64,000 nucleotides of DNA from Rurimicrobium sp040387755 (GTDB taxonomy: Bacteria > Bacteroidota > Bacteroidia > Chitinophagales > Chitinophagaceae). The position numbers and the translations under genes were made by a program. Where the stretch lies: contig JAZKDB010000001.1 in assembly GCA_040387755.1 (NCBI GenBank), forward strand, positions 62,001 through 126,000, read 5' to 3'. This document shows, piece by piece, positions 33,893-42,523 of the stretch (its first letter is position 1; the number at the start of each line of letters is the position of its first letter). A model generated the notes under the pieces. That model made no database searches and was not told the DNA's origin. It was given only the letters and a program-made list of their open reading frames with translations.

Positions 33893-34582
33893 ATGATGCA
33901 GGAATTACCAGAAAAAATTTTGATAGTTGACGACGAACCCGATATCATCGAGTTTATCAACTACAATTTAAAAAGCAAGGGCTATCTCACTGAGACAGCC
34001 AGTAATGGGGTAGAGGCTATCCGCAAGGCCAAAACATTTCAGCCTGATTTGATCTTGCTGGATATGATGATGCCAGAAAAGGATGGTCTTCAGACTTTGC
34101 GCGAACTACGCGTAATGCCGGATTTTGAAAAGACACCTGTAATTTTTCTTACCGCTATGCGCGACGAAAAATCAGAAATCACGGGTCTCCAAACAGGTGC
34201 TGATGATTATATCACCAAACCTATCAAACCAGAACTTTTAGCCACCCGGGTTAATGCAGTTTTGCGCCGCATGAAAAAGGACAGGGAGGTAGAAGAGAAG
34301 ATGATTTTAGGCGACCTAATCATTAACAAAACAAAATATTCCGTTACCTATAAGGGCGTGGATATTATTTTAGCCAAAAAAGAATTCGAATTACTTTCTC
34401 TTTTAGCATCTAAGCCCGGACGTGTTTTTTTACGCAATGAAATTCTGCAAAGAGTTTGGGGTTCTGAGGTAATTGTCGGAGACCGCACAATCGATGTCCA
34501 TATTCGTAAGATTCGTCAGAAAGCCGGCGTTGATTTTATCACAACCGTAAAAGGAGTAGGATATAAGTTTGAAATGGAATAA
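33893..34582 (+). CDS. OmpR/PhoB-family response regulator
   Basis: A 229-residue response regulator. The receiver domain (residues 8-125) has the acidic pocket D13/D14, the phospho-acceptor D57 in LLDMMMPEKDG and the conserved K109 in DDYITKPIKPE. The winged-helix DNA-binding domain (about 135-229) has KKEFELLSLLASKPG, VWGSEVIVGDRTIDVHIRKI (from residue about 190) and TVKGVGYKFE, as in PhoB/OmpR. ATGs at 33872, 33893 and 33896 are possible; 33893 is chosen because the receiver domain starts shortly after. The histidine kinase gene follows after 9 bp, forming a PhoB/PhoR-like two-component system. Confidence 0.9.
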   Translation: MMQELPEKILIVDDEPDIIEFINYNLKSKGYLTETASNGVEAIRKAKTFQPDLILLDMMMPEKDGLQTLRELRVMPDFEKTPVIFLTAMRDEKSEITGLQTGADDYITKPIKPELLATRVNAVLRRMKKDREVEEKMILGDLIINKTKYSVTYKGVDIILAKKEFELLSLLASKPGRVFLRNEILQRVWGSEVIVGDRTIDVHIRKIRQKAGVDFITTVKGVGYKFEME

Positions 34583-34591
34583 TTTTACTCC

Positions 34592-35665
34592 ATGCCCGAT
34601 TTGTCCTACAGTAAGAATACTTCCCCTCGCATATTAGCCCTGGCTACAGCTCTAGTAGTTGCGCTTGTGGTTGCTTTGATAAGTTTGTTATTTGAGCCTG
34701 AAGTCACCACTTCAGGCGTTATTTTTGGTGTTACTTTTCTGGTTACTTTCGGAATGTACTACTATACGGTAGAGCGTTTTGTATACCGAAAAATAAAACT
34801 GATTTACAAGTTTATCTATCAGACCAAAGCTACCAAACGCGAAGAATTTTTCTACAATAATATTCTTCCCCAAAAATCTCTCGAAGAAGTAAATGCAGAT
34901 GTGCAGGCATGGGCAAAGCAAAAAAGAGATGAAATAGAGTTGTTACAGCTTAATGAACAGTTTCGTAAAGAGTTCTTGATGAATCTGTCGCACGAGCTGA
35001 GAACACCCATTTTTACTATTCAGGGCTATGTCGAAACACTTTTGGGCGGCGCCATGGATGATGCCGAGGTAAATAAAAAATTCTTGTCCAATGCCGCTAA
35101 AAGTATTGATCGTCTGGTACAGTTGGTAGACGATGTGGACGAGATATCGAAATTGGAATCGGGTCGTACACCACTGGCTTTTGAATCGTTTATTATTCAG
35201 GACCTGACCAAGGATATTTTCGAAGAATTTGCACTCAAAGCCGAAGAGAAAAAAATCTCTCTGGAGTTTAAAAAGGGAACAGAAGGAAGCCTGAAAGTAT
35301 ATGCCGACAAAAGCAAAATCAAGCAGGCCTTAGTCAACCTCATAGAGAATGCTATTAAATATGGCAATGAAAACGGAACCATTATGGTAGGCTTTTACCA
35401 GATGGATAATAAACGTGTCTATGTTGAGGTATCAGATGACGGACCTGGTATCGCCGAAGAACATCTTCCACGTATTTTTGAACGCTTTTACCGTGCAGAT
35501 AGGAGTCGTAACCGCTCTATAGGTGGCACCGGACTTGGTTTGGCCATTGTCAAGCATATCATAGATGCTCATGGACAAACCATTAATGTGCGTAGTAAAT
35601 TGGGTGTTGGTTCTTCTTTTGGCTTTACGTTAGATAGCCAGAATAATAGTAAAGGCAGTGATTAG
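34592..35665 (+). CDS. Sensor histidine kinase, PhoR-like
   Basis: A 357-residue membrane histidine kinase. Two hydrophobic helices (ILALATALVVALVVALISLL and VTTSGVIFGVTFLVTFGMYY) enclose almost no periplasmic loop, so the sensing region is unusually short. The H box NLSHELRTPIFT has the phospho-accepting H134; the N box (NLIENAIKYGNE), G1 (DDGPGIAEEH) and G2 (GGTGLGLAIV) complete the kinase. It probably phosphorylates the adjacent regulator. Its TAG stop overlaps the ccmF stop by 4 bp. The signal it senses is not apparent. Confidence 0.9.
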   Translation: MPDLSYSKNTSPRILALATALVVALVVALISLLFEPEVTTSGVIFGVTFLVTFGMYYYTVERFVYRKIKLIYKFIYQTKATKREEFFYNNILPQKSLEEVNADVQAWAKQKRDEIELLQLNEQFRKEFLMNLSHELRTPIFTIQGYVETLLGGAMDDAEVNKKFLSNAAKSIDRLVQLVDDVDEISKLESGRTPLAFESFIIQDLTKDIFEEFALKAEEKKISLEFKKGTEGSLKVYADKSKIKQALVNLIENAIKYGNENGTIMVGFYQMDNKRVYVEVSDDGPGIAEEHLPRIFERFYRADRSRNRSIGGTGLGLAIVKHIIDAHGQTINVRSKLGVGSSFGFTLDSQNNSKGSD

Positions 35666-38157
35666 TTTATAGTTGCTTTATCTTCTTTTTTCTTTGCAGC
35701 ACTACGCCACATACTGAGCAAAAAGCCCAAAACCATCAAAATGGTGCCAGCCCATACCATATTGATATGCGGGAACTGTATGGCTTTCAAAACAATCCAG
35801 CGTTTAGTCTGCTCTATTTCTTTAATCTGAATCTGAGCTTTATTTTCTTCAGGAATAATTCCTGCTAAACGAATAACCCCGCCAATACTGGCTGAAGTCG
35901 TATCGTCAATAAAATTTTCGCTCTGATTACGGATATAATAAATAGGAGCAAGTGTATTGATTTTGCCTTCCAATGTGTAAATATCCATCAATGCAGAAAC
36001 GGATACATCATTGGCTTCTGCCTTGTAGCGGGAGTCTTTGATATTGGTATTAAATCCTTGAAAGATGATAAATGCCTTACTTAGGAAAATTGTATCCCCT
36101 TTTGACAGTTTGAAATTTTTAAAAGTATCAGTATTTTGAAGGGATTGAGGTGTTTCGCTTGCTTTGCCGCTGGTAGAACTGATATAGGTGAAAATGTCTT
36201 TGTTCCAGTAATGTTTTGAAGATGGGTTGGCGCTCAAGCCTTCCTGCCCTTTAGGGTTAACAAAGGCATCGGGGTAAAGAGTAAAAGATTCCAATACTTT
36301 ATTCGTTGCCGAATCCTTGCGTTCAAAGAGTACTTTGTAAAAAGTTCTTGGGTCATCAGTCGAAGTAGAATCTCCTTTATAAGTTGCCCAATAATCGCTC
36401 ATAGCCACTGGTACATCTTCATACAGCATCACATTTTCCTGGCTTTCCATAAGTGCTTTCCGTGTGTCTTCTATTCCTAATGGCAGCAACCCACCAAGAG
36501 TATTCAATGAAATCACTTCCTTTTTATGCCCTGTAATTAATACACCCAATATCAATACCCCAAATCCAAAATGAGAAAGAGATGGCCCCATTTTTTTCAA
36601 TGATTTCTGAATACTGAAGGCATAAAAAGCACTGGACACAATAGCCAGATTGGCGCAAAATAAAAGAGCGATAAATTGCCAGCCATCAATCTTTTGGCTA
36701 AAGCCAACGAGTATCGAAAGAACGATAGAAATACCGATAACAATAGCGAATTTCTTTGCAATAGCTTTGAGCGAACTGTTTTTGTATTTGAGGTAAAGAG
36801 CGAATGACGAAATCACTGTAATAAACATGATGACCCATATCTGAACAGAGTTATAATGTGATACGGGGTCAATGGGTGGAGCGAAATCTTTGCCCGTTAT
36901 CCATTTTGCCAAAGGAGACCAAACTGGAATTGAGGTGACTAAAGAAATATGAATGGTTGATAGAAACAGAATAAAGGAACCGATAAACATCCAGAATTCG
37001 CGTGTCCAAAGTGCTTCTTCTGTTTTGATTAAAGGCATGGTTTTTCTGCGGTAGATGATCAATCCAAATCCCAGAGACATAACAATGGCAATAAAAATGA
37101 GTAGTTGCCAGAATAAGGATTTGCCCTCGCCAGTGAAGGCATGAACAGAGGTATTACCCAGAACCCCCGTGCGGGTAAGGAAAGTAGAATACCAGATACC
37201 GGTATAGCAAAGTGCATAAAAGAAAAAGGTAATCATCAGGCTGCGGCCAGTGGCACGAAAAATAACCAGCGTATGCAAAGCAGCTACCATCAGCATCCAT
37301 GGCACGAGAGATGCATTTTCTACTGGGTCCCAGGCCCAGTAACCTCCAAAGTTAAGCGACTCGTATGCCCAAGCCCCTCCCATCATAATGCCCAGGCCTA
37401 AAACACCGCCCGAAAACAAAGACCAACTCAACGCAGGTTTTATCCATTCTTTGTAGTCGCCTCTCCATAATGCGGCAATAGCAAATGCAAAGGGTATTAG
37501 GGTAGAGGCAAAACCTAAAAATAGAATAGGCGGATGAATCACCATCCAATAATTCTGTAACAATACATTAAGTCCCTTGCCATCTGTAATCTGGCTGAGA
37601 TAATCTGCTTGCTGAAAAATGGGGGCTTCTTGAAAAAAATCTCTCAGTAACAAAAATGGTGAGGTGCCTATTTGTATATCACCTGGTAGATAAATCCCCA
37701 AAACTGTAGTGGCGAGACAGGCCTGCACAATTGCAATAACAGTCATTGCGCGGCTTTCTAATGCCTTGCCTTTAAACATGACTACAAGCCCCAGGATGCC
37801 ATGCCAGAAAGACCAAAGTAAAAAACTTCCTTGTTGCCCTTCCCAAAAACAGGACAAAAGATATTTGGTGTTCAGGCTCTTGTCGGAGTGTGCATACGCA
37901 TAATGGTATTCAAATAAATGATTGGTGATGATGTAATAAAGAGTAATAAAGACAGCAATGATGGCTGCCGTATGAATTATAAAACTATTACGTGCTACAG
38001 ATAGCCAACGAAGACTTTCGGCTTCGTTAGATTTTTCTGTTCGGGCAGATTTGAAATATGCAAACGCGCTCAGTAAGGAGCCAATAAAAGAGAGAACAAC
38101 AAAAAAATGACCTAACTGACCCGGGAGCAAATGCTCACCTGTAAATGCTGTTTGCAA
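35662..38157 (-). CDS. ccmF: Cytochrome c biogenesis protein CcmF/CcsA family
   Basis: An 831-residue polytopic membrane protein (about 13-15 helices) of the heme-handling protein superfamily. WEGQQGSFLLWSFWH and the tryptophan-rich WWD-type segment YWAWDPVENASLVPWM are the signature of CcmF/CcsA heme ligation proteins. A large periplasmic loop (about residues 530-770) precedes the last helix. The start is TTG at 38157, followed by GEHLLPGQLGHFFVVLSF as in Bacteroidota CcmF; an in-frame stop lies 13 codons upstream. ccmE lies 93 bp upstream on the same strand. It would attach heme to apocytochromes c. Confidence 0.92.
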   Translation of the reverse strand: MQTAFTGEHLLPGQLGHFFVVLSFIGSLLSAFAYFKSARTEKSNEAESLRWLSVARNSFIIHTAAIIAVFITLYYIITNHLFEYHYAYAHSDKSLNTKYLLSCFWEGQQGSFLLWSFWHGILGLVVMFKGKALESRAMTVIAIVQACLATTVLGIYLPGDIQIGTSPFLLLRDFFQEAPIFQQADYLSQITDGKGLNVLLQNYWMVIHPPILFLGFASTLIPFAFAIAALWRGDYKEWIKPALSWSLFSGGVLGLGIMMGGAWAYESLNFGGYWAWDPVENASLVPWMLMVAALHTLVIFRATGRSLMITFFFYALCYTGIWYSTFLTRTGVLGNTSVHAFTGEGKSLFWQLLIFIAIVMSLGFGLIIYRRKTMPLIKTEEALWTREFWMFIGSFILFLSTIHISLVTSIPVWSPLAKWITGKDFAPPIDPVSHYNSVQIWVIMFITVISSFALYLKYKNSSLKAIAKKFAIVIGISIVLSILVGFSQKIDGWQFIALLFCANLAIVSSAFYAFSIQKSLKKMGPSLSHFGFGVLILGVLITGHKKEVISLNTLGGLLPLGIEDTRKALMESQENVMLYEDVPVAMSDYWATYKGDSTSTDDPRTFYKVLFERKDSATNKVLESFTLYPDAFVNPKGQEGLSANPSSKHYWNKDIFTYISSTSGKASETPQSLQNTDTFKNFKLSKGDTIFLSKAFIIFQGFNTNIKDSRYKAEANDVSVSALMDIYTLEGKINTLAPIYYIRNQSENFIDDTTSASIGGVIRLAGIIPEENKAQIQIKEIEQTKRWIVLKAIQFPHINMVWAGTILMVLGFLLSMWRSAAKKKEDKATIN

Positions 38158-38250
38158 AGAAAAAATTTTAAGACTAATTGATAATTAATAATTGAGAACG
38201 GGTATTTGAGTTATCACATACCACTCAATATTCACTTTGAAAGCTATCAT

Positions 38251-38646
38251 CTAAGAAGCATTGCCCACTGCCACCTGATCATTTTTATATTTACTGGGGC
38301 ATTTCATTTGTATTTGTGTACAACGAAAAGCGTCCCCTTCCATTTTTCCCTTCATCACAATTTGCTCCGATTTTTCAATATCGGTCGGTTTGGCCCCATT
38401 GAAAATCACTTTTTTTACAACACCGGCCTTGTCTTTCACCATAAAACTGCAATGGTTAGGGTCGGTTTGGGGGTCGTAGTTTACTTTGCGGTCTCCATCC
38501 AGAATGCCAATGACATGAAATTGCTTACCGGGTTCCTGAGCAGCAGTGCCAAAAGTTTCGTAAGTACTAAAGTCTCCAAACATAGATACGATAACCGCTA
38601 CAGCAGCTACTACCAATACCAATAGAGCTATATGTGTTTTCTTCAT
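38251..38646 (-). CDS. ccmE: Cytochrome c maturation protein CcmE, CxxxY variant
   Basis: A 131-residue heme chaperone with an N-terminal membrane helix (HIALLVLVVAAVAVIVSMF) and a periplasmic OB-fold (FHVIGILDGDRKVNY, CSFMVKDKAGVVKKVIF, GAKPTDIEKSEQIVMKG). The usual heme-binding histidine motif of proteobacterial CcmE (HxxxY) is replaced by C116-P-S-K-Y120, a CxxxY motif known from some other lineages such as Desulfovibrio. It would carry heme to CcmF, encoded 93 bp downstream. Between the two lies an AT-rich stretch. Few neighbours of the other Ccm proteins (CcmA-D) are present, so they must be elsewhere. Confidence 0.88.
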   Translation of the reverse strand: MKKTHIALLVLVVAAVAVIVSMFGDFSTYETFGTAAQEPGKQFHVIGILDGDRKVNYDPQTDPNHCSFMVKDKAGVVKKVIFNGAKPTDIEKSEQIVMKGKMEGDAFRCTQIQMKCPSKYKNDQVAVGNAS

Positions 38647-38726
38647 AAAATACCAGAATCGTTAAAAATCAGATTTTGAGCCGTAAAGTTAGCTTTTTGT
38701 TAGGTTCGCAAAGTTAATCCTTTCTA

Positions 38727-38755
38727 TTGTCGGATTGATTTTAGTTTTACTTTTG
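38727..38755 (+). promoter_or_regulatory. Promoter of the arginase-family gene
   Basis: TTG (38727-38729), an 18-bp spacer and TACTTTTG (38748-38755), 35 bp before the start. Confidence 0.55.
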
Positions 38756-38790
38756 ACAATTATTTATAAAAACTTAAGACGAAAAAAACA

Positions 38791-39849
38791 ATGTCTGCCG
38801 ACCTTTTAAATTTCGACCCTAACTCTGTTGGGCTCAAAACCAACAATATCTTCGGACTTCCATTCACTATTGAGCAATCAGAACTGGTATTGCTGCCTGT
38901 GCCATGGGAGGTAACGGTTTCTTATCGGAACGGTACAGCAAGGGGGCCTGAAAACATATTTAAGGAGTCTTTGCAAATAGACCTTTATGATGCAGATGTG
39001 CCGGATGCATGGAAGAAGGGGTATTTTATGCTGGCAGAAGATAAAAACATCCGTAAAAAGAGTAATTATCTGCGTCAATGTGCCGAATTAATCATTTCCT
39101 GTTTGTCTGAGGGTGGAGATATTCTTTGCAATCAGCAGCTCGCAGGTAAACTCAAGGAAGTAAATGATGGTACTACCATGATGCGCGACTGGGTCTACGA
39201 GATGACCGGAAATCTACTGAAACAAGGGAAGCTTGTTGGTTTGGTGGGTGGGGACCATAGCACTCCGCTTGGACTTATTAAGGCGTTGGCAGACCATTAT
39301 GAAAATTTTGGTATTCTTCAAATTGACGCTCACGCAGATTTACGCAATGCTTATGAAGGGTTTAAATACTCTCATGCCTCCATTATGTATAATGTTTTGC
39401 AGGAGGTGCCGCAAATGAAAAAACTGGTGCAAGTAGGTATCCGTGATTATTGTGATGAAGAATTGGCCGTAATTAATGAAAATCCTAATCGTATCCATAC
39501 TTTTTTTGATGCCAACATTAAAGAACGTCAGTATGAAGGTGAGACCTGGAAAGCAGTTTGTGAGGATATTGTCAAAACCTTGCCTGATATGGTGTATATC
39601 AGTTTCGATATTGACGGACTAGATCCTAAACTTTGTCCCGATACAGGTACACCTGTACCCGGTGGTTTTGAAATGGAACAGATATTTTACCTTTTTAAAG
39701 TGCTGCATAAAAGCGGAAAGAAAATTATTGGATTTGACCTTAATGAAGTGTCCTGCGGTGAGCATTCGATTGATGGTATTGATGCAATTATTGGAGCAAG
39801 AGTATTGTACAAAATGTGCAATTACCTGATGGCAAGCAAGGACAGATAA
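38791..39849 (+). CDS. Agmatinase/arginase (ureohydrolase) family protein
   Basis: A 352-residue manganese ureohydrolase. All six metal ligands are visible: H156 in GGDHS, D179/H181/D183 in DAHADLR, and D273/D275 in SFDIDGLDP. The family includes arginase, agmatinase, formimidoylglutamase and related enzymes; substrate specificity cannot be read by eye. The N-terminal 100 residues carry SYRNGTARGPENI, a feature of the agmatinase/formimidoylglutamase branch. It is cytoplasmic, monocistronic, and followed by a perfect 36-bp palindromic terminator that also serves the convergent BON gene. Confidence 0.85.
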   Translation: MSADLLNFDPNSVGLKTNNIFGLPFTIEQSELVLLPVPWEVTVSYRNGTARGPENIFKESLQIDLYDADVPDAWKKGYFMLAEDKNIRKKSNYLRQCAELIISCLSEGGDILCNQQLAGKLKEVNDGTTMMRDWVYEMTGNLLKQGKLVGLVGGDHSTPLGLIKALADHYENFGILQIDAHADLRNAYEGFKYSHASIMYNVLQEVPQMKKLVQVGIRDYCDEELAVINENPNRIHTFFDANIKERQYEGETWKAVCEDIVKTLPDMVYISFDIDGLDPKLCPDTGTPVPGGFEMEQIFYLFKVLHKSGKKIIGFDLNEVSCGEHSIDGIDAIIGARVLYKMCNYLMASKDR

Positions 39850-39859
39850 TATTTCGGCA

Positions 39860-39895
39860 AAAAAATCCCCGCAGAAATTTCTGCGGGGATTTTTT
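39860..39895. terminator. Two-way terminator
   Basis: A perfect 36-bp palindrome (arms AAAAAATCCCCGCAGAAA) between the arginase-family gene and the convergent BON lipoprotein gene. Confidence 0.9.
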
Positions 39896-39910
39896 ATTTA
39901 AGTATGAAAA

Positions 39911-40366
39911 TTATTTAAGAATAATGCTGGATATAATCTTGGTGACTTGCAGATTTTCCAATGCAGATTTTATATTTGCCCAGTCACTAAAAGAAAGTTG
40001 TCCACTGATATAAAGAATGCCATTTTCGAGTCGGTATTTCATTTCCTGATGACTCTGGAGCAGCTGCTGAATGCCAAGGCTCAATAGGTCATCGTTTGCT
40101 TTGGAACTGACGATTTTAACCTTGTTGTTTATTTTTTTTATTCCGTTTATTTTAGATAGCGACTCCTCAGCTGCAATAGCAATAATTCCATTTTCAACCA
40201 TTCCGTTGAGGGTTACTTCTCCATTTTCAACCGTAGCAAAAAGAGCAGGAGAGGATTTTAAAACTTCATTTACATTTTGCTGCAAATCGTTATCACGGTT
40301 TCCGCAGGAACATAAGAACAGAAAAGCAGTTAGAAATATTCCGGAAAAGGAAAATTTTGTTTTCAT
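39911..40366 (-). CDS. BON-domain lipoprotein
   Basis: A 151-residue lipoprotein (IFLTAFLFLCSC, lipobox C near residue 21). Two BON-like repeats follow: LFATVENGEVTLNGMVENG with KINNKVKI, and MKYRLENGILYISGQL with LQVTKIISSI. BON domains bind phospholipid or peptidoglycan-related ligands and are often in outer-membrane stress proteins. It lies 20 bp after the EF-hand-like gene on the same strand, so the two are probably co-transcribed. The ligand is unknown. Confidence 0.82.
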   Translation of the reverse strand: MKTKFSFSGIFLTAFLFLCSCGNRDNDLQQNVNEVLKSSPALFATVENGEVTLNGMVENGIIAIAAEESLSKINGIKKINNKVKIVSSKANDDLLSLGIQQLLQSHQEMKYRLENGILYISGQLSFSDWANIKSALENLQVTKIISSIILK

Positions 40367-40386
40367 AGTTGAGTGATTGGGTAAAA

Positions 40387-40827
40387 CTAAAATCCAAACA
40401 TTTTGGTAACATCTTTCAAATCTACATCTCCATCTCCGTCTTTGTCGAGGCTGGTTTTGCCCAGCATTCCGCTAATGCTCGAAAGGTCAAAACCTCCGTT
40501 AGTACCACCTTTATTAAGTTGTGACATTACCTGAGGAATCAGCGAACCGGCAATATTTTGGGCTGCATCAGCATTGATGCCAAATTTTTGCATAATATTT
40601 TGTACAAAGCCATTTTGCATGATTTGTGCCGCCTGACCGTTGGGGTCATTGGCCAATTGCATCACCTGATCGCTATGCCCATTAGCCATCATGTTTTTAA
40701 TGGTTTCCGTTATACTGGAACCGGCCTCTTTCAGCACGGCATCATTATGCTCATTCGGCACAGCCGGATTATTGATTACAGATTCTTGTCCGTGATTCTG
40801 TAATATATTCATTAACTGATCAAACAT
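40387..40827 (-). CDS. DUF937-like protein with a C-terminal EF-hand/dockerin-like loop
   Basis: A 146-residue protein without a signal peptide. Residues about 1-110 are helical and glutamine/asparagine-rich (MFDQLMNILQNHGQESVINN, MQLANDPNGQAAQIMQNG, NIAGSLIPQVMSQLN), like the DUF937 family. The C-terminal DKDGDGDVDLKDV is a textbook calcium-binding EF-hand/dockerin loop (D-x-D-x-D-x-D, then D at the end). A calcium-responsive role is possible. It is upstream of and probably co-transcribed with the BON lipoprotein gene. Confidence 0.75.
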   Translation of the reverse strand: MFDQLMNILQNHGQESVINNPAVPNEHNDAVLKEAGSSITETIKNMMANGHSDQVMQLANDPNGQAAQIMQNGFVQNIMQKFGINADAAQNIAGSLIPQVMSQLNKGGTNGGFDLSSISGMLGKTSLDKDGDGDVDLKDVTKMFGF

Positions 40828-40963
40828 TGCAAAAGAATTTAAGCTGGAATATTATAAAACTAAAGTTAAGGACAAAAAAATTGATAATTAAGCTGGACTG
40901 GTTAAATAATTCTTTCCTTTTGGCGGATTGCAATTTTGTATGCTTGTTTTTCACTAATTGGTA

Positions 40964-40971
40964 TAGGTTTG
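40964..40971 (+). promoter_or_regulatory. -7 promoter box for ytxJ
   Basis: TAGGTTTG (TAnnTTTG) with only 4 bp before the ATG at 40976, so the mRNA is probably leaderless. A TTG lies 17 bp upstream (40944-40946). Confidence 0.55.
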
Positions 40972-40975
40972 CACT

Positions 40976-41302
40976 ATGAATTGGATTGCATTAACCAGTG
41001 AAGAACAATTAGAGGAAATTAAAGAAATCAGCAGGACAAAGCCTGTGATTATTCTTAAGCATAGCACACGCTGCAGTATCAGTACAATGGCAAAAGGGCG
41101 GTTGGATAGGGCAACGCAACCCGAAGGTGTTGACTTTTATTATCTGGACTTGTTGGCATACAGACCCGTTTCTAATAAAATTGCCGAGATGTTCCATGTT
41201 CCTCACGAATCTCCTCAGGTGTTACTCATTAAAAATGCCGAATGTATTTACGAAGAAACACATAACGGCATTAGTATGGATGATATAATAACTCAGCTTT
41301 AG
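40976..41302 (+). CDS. ytxJ: Bacillithiol system redox protein YtxJ (BrxC-like)
   Basis: A 108-residue thioredoxin-fold monothiol protein of the YtxJ/BrxC family. The active cysteine C33 lies in KHSTRCSIS; LDLLAYRPVSNKIAEMFHV (from residue 57) and the cis-proline strand HESPQVLLIKN complete the fold. In bacillithiol-using bacteria these proteins reduce bacillithiol-protein mixed disulfides, so the gene suggests bacillithiol metabolism. Its promoter box is only 4 bp from the start codon. Its TAG stop overlaps the desaturase stop by 4 bp. Confidence 0.88.
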   Translation: MNWIALTSEEQLEEIKEISRTKPVIILKHSTRCSISTMAKGRLDRATQPEGVDFYYLDLLAYRPVSNKIAEMFHVPHESPQVLLIKNAECIYEETHNGISMDDIITQL

Positions 41303-42075
41303 GCCGGTACGGCAGCTTCAATAGGCTCGATATCTACAATAAGTGCTTTGCTCTTATTGATACGGACTATGCCTACTTTATTAAAAAAGCGGATGACATG
41401 ATACACCGGGTCAAACTCATAAGGACGCATGGCCAGATTGAGAGCAGCAGGATATTTGTGATGATTGTGATGATAGGATTCTCCCAAAAAGATTAAATCT
41501 ATGCGCAAAAGATTCGTTGACTTATTCTTTTGTTCAAAATTTCGGTAGCCGTATTTATGAGCGCACCAATTGATGATGGCGCCTTGAATAGGTCCCATTG
41601 CAATAGTAATTGGTAATAATAAAAAGTACCAGGCGTTGGGGGCAAATTTTGCATAAAAGGCAATATAAATCAATACCCAGATAATCCGCGAAGCCTGACT
41701 ATTAGCCATTTTGTCAAACCATGGCCAATCAGGGACATTTTTTGAAAATTTAGGGTCAATTTCCATTGTGTTCTTGAAAATGCCCAAAACAAAATTGCGG
41801 GTACGCCACATCATTTTCATTACTGTGTTCTGGTGATGTGGAGAATGTGGATCAAGCTCCGTGTCTGTGTAGGCATGGTGCATCCTATGCGTAATAGCGT
41901 ATGCTCTGGGACTAATGAATGCCGAACCCGTAACGATATACATAAAGACATAGAAAAATTTCTCCCAAAATGGGCTCATCTCGAAACTGGCATGTGCAGC
42001 ATAGCGATGCAAAAAGAAGGTTTGGCAAAACAGTGCCAGATACCAATGGCAAATAAGGAACACTAAAATAATCAT
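41299..42075 (-). CDS. Fatty-acid desaturase (acyl-CoA desaturase-like)
   Basis: A 258-residue membrane-bound di-iron desaturase. The three histidine boxes are present: HRYAAH (23-28), HRMHH (63-67) and HHNHH near residue 205. Four membrane helices are placed as in the delta-9 desaturase family. It would insert a double bond into membrane acyl chains and adjust fluidity. It is convergent with ytxJ, overlapping by 4 bp. Upstream (42179-42200) lies a dyad that could be an operator. The acyl substrate and position are unknown. Confidence 0.9.
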   Translation of the reverse strand: MIILVFLICHWYLALFCQTFFLHRYAAHASFEMSPFWEKFFYVFMYIVTGSAFISPRAYAITHRMHHAYTDTELDPHSPHHQNTVMKMMWRTRNFVLGIFKNTMEIDPKFSKNVPDWPWFDKMANSQASRIIWVLIYIAFYAKFAPNAWYFLLLPITIAMGPIQGAIINWCAHKYGYRNFEQKNKSTNLLRIDLIFLGESYHHNHHKYPAALNLAMRPYEFDPVYHVIRFFNKVGIVRINKSKALIVDIEPIEAAVPA

Positions 42076-42523
42076 AAATAGAATCTGCTTGAATGATAAA
42101 TATCAAATCAATCGCAAGCCAGACTACAGCATCAATGTGCTAGAAAAATAGAAGTAGCAGAAGAGAAAGAGAAATGAATTGTCGTAGTTATATACGACAA
42201 CTTGCACAAGTTAGACTTTATTCATGAGAAAAACTAATAACTCTATAGCAAAATTCTATAGAATCGGTGGAGAACCTTTGCTGTAAAGCCATTTGTTTTT
42301 ACGAGAAAAGATAGATGGAAAATAGTGAAATATTTGGGGTGGAGACAAATTTGATGTAAGGCTTTTGTCAATTGTTTTAGGCACAAGTGCTTTGCTTTTG
42401 CATTGTTCGATTTCAGAAGTAAAACCTCTTTTTCGTTTTAGTTAACTATTTTTTTAATAATTATTTATAACCACAACATTAAATTTACGTTACTTTGCTC
42501 TTTTCGAAAGCTTATAGATATAA
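42076..42523. other. 448-bp intergenic region with dyads
   Basis: Between divergent genes. It holds an 8-bp dyad TTGTCGTA/TACGACAA with a 6-bp centre (42179-42200) and a 12-bp palindrome ATTCTATAGAAT (42253-42264). No TAnnTTTG box, RNA gene or coding frame was recognised. Confidence 0.5.
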
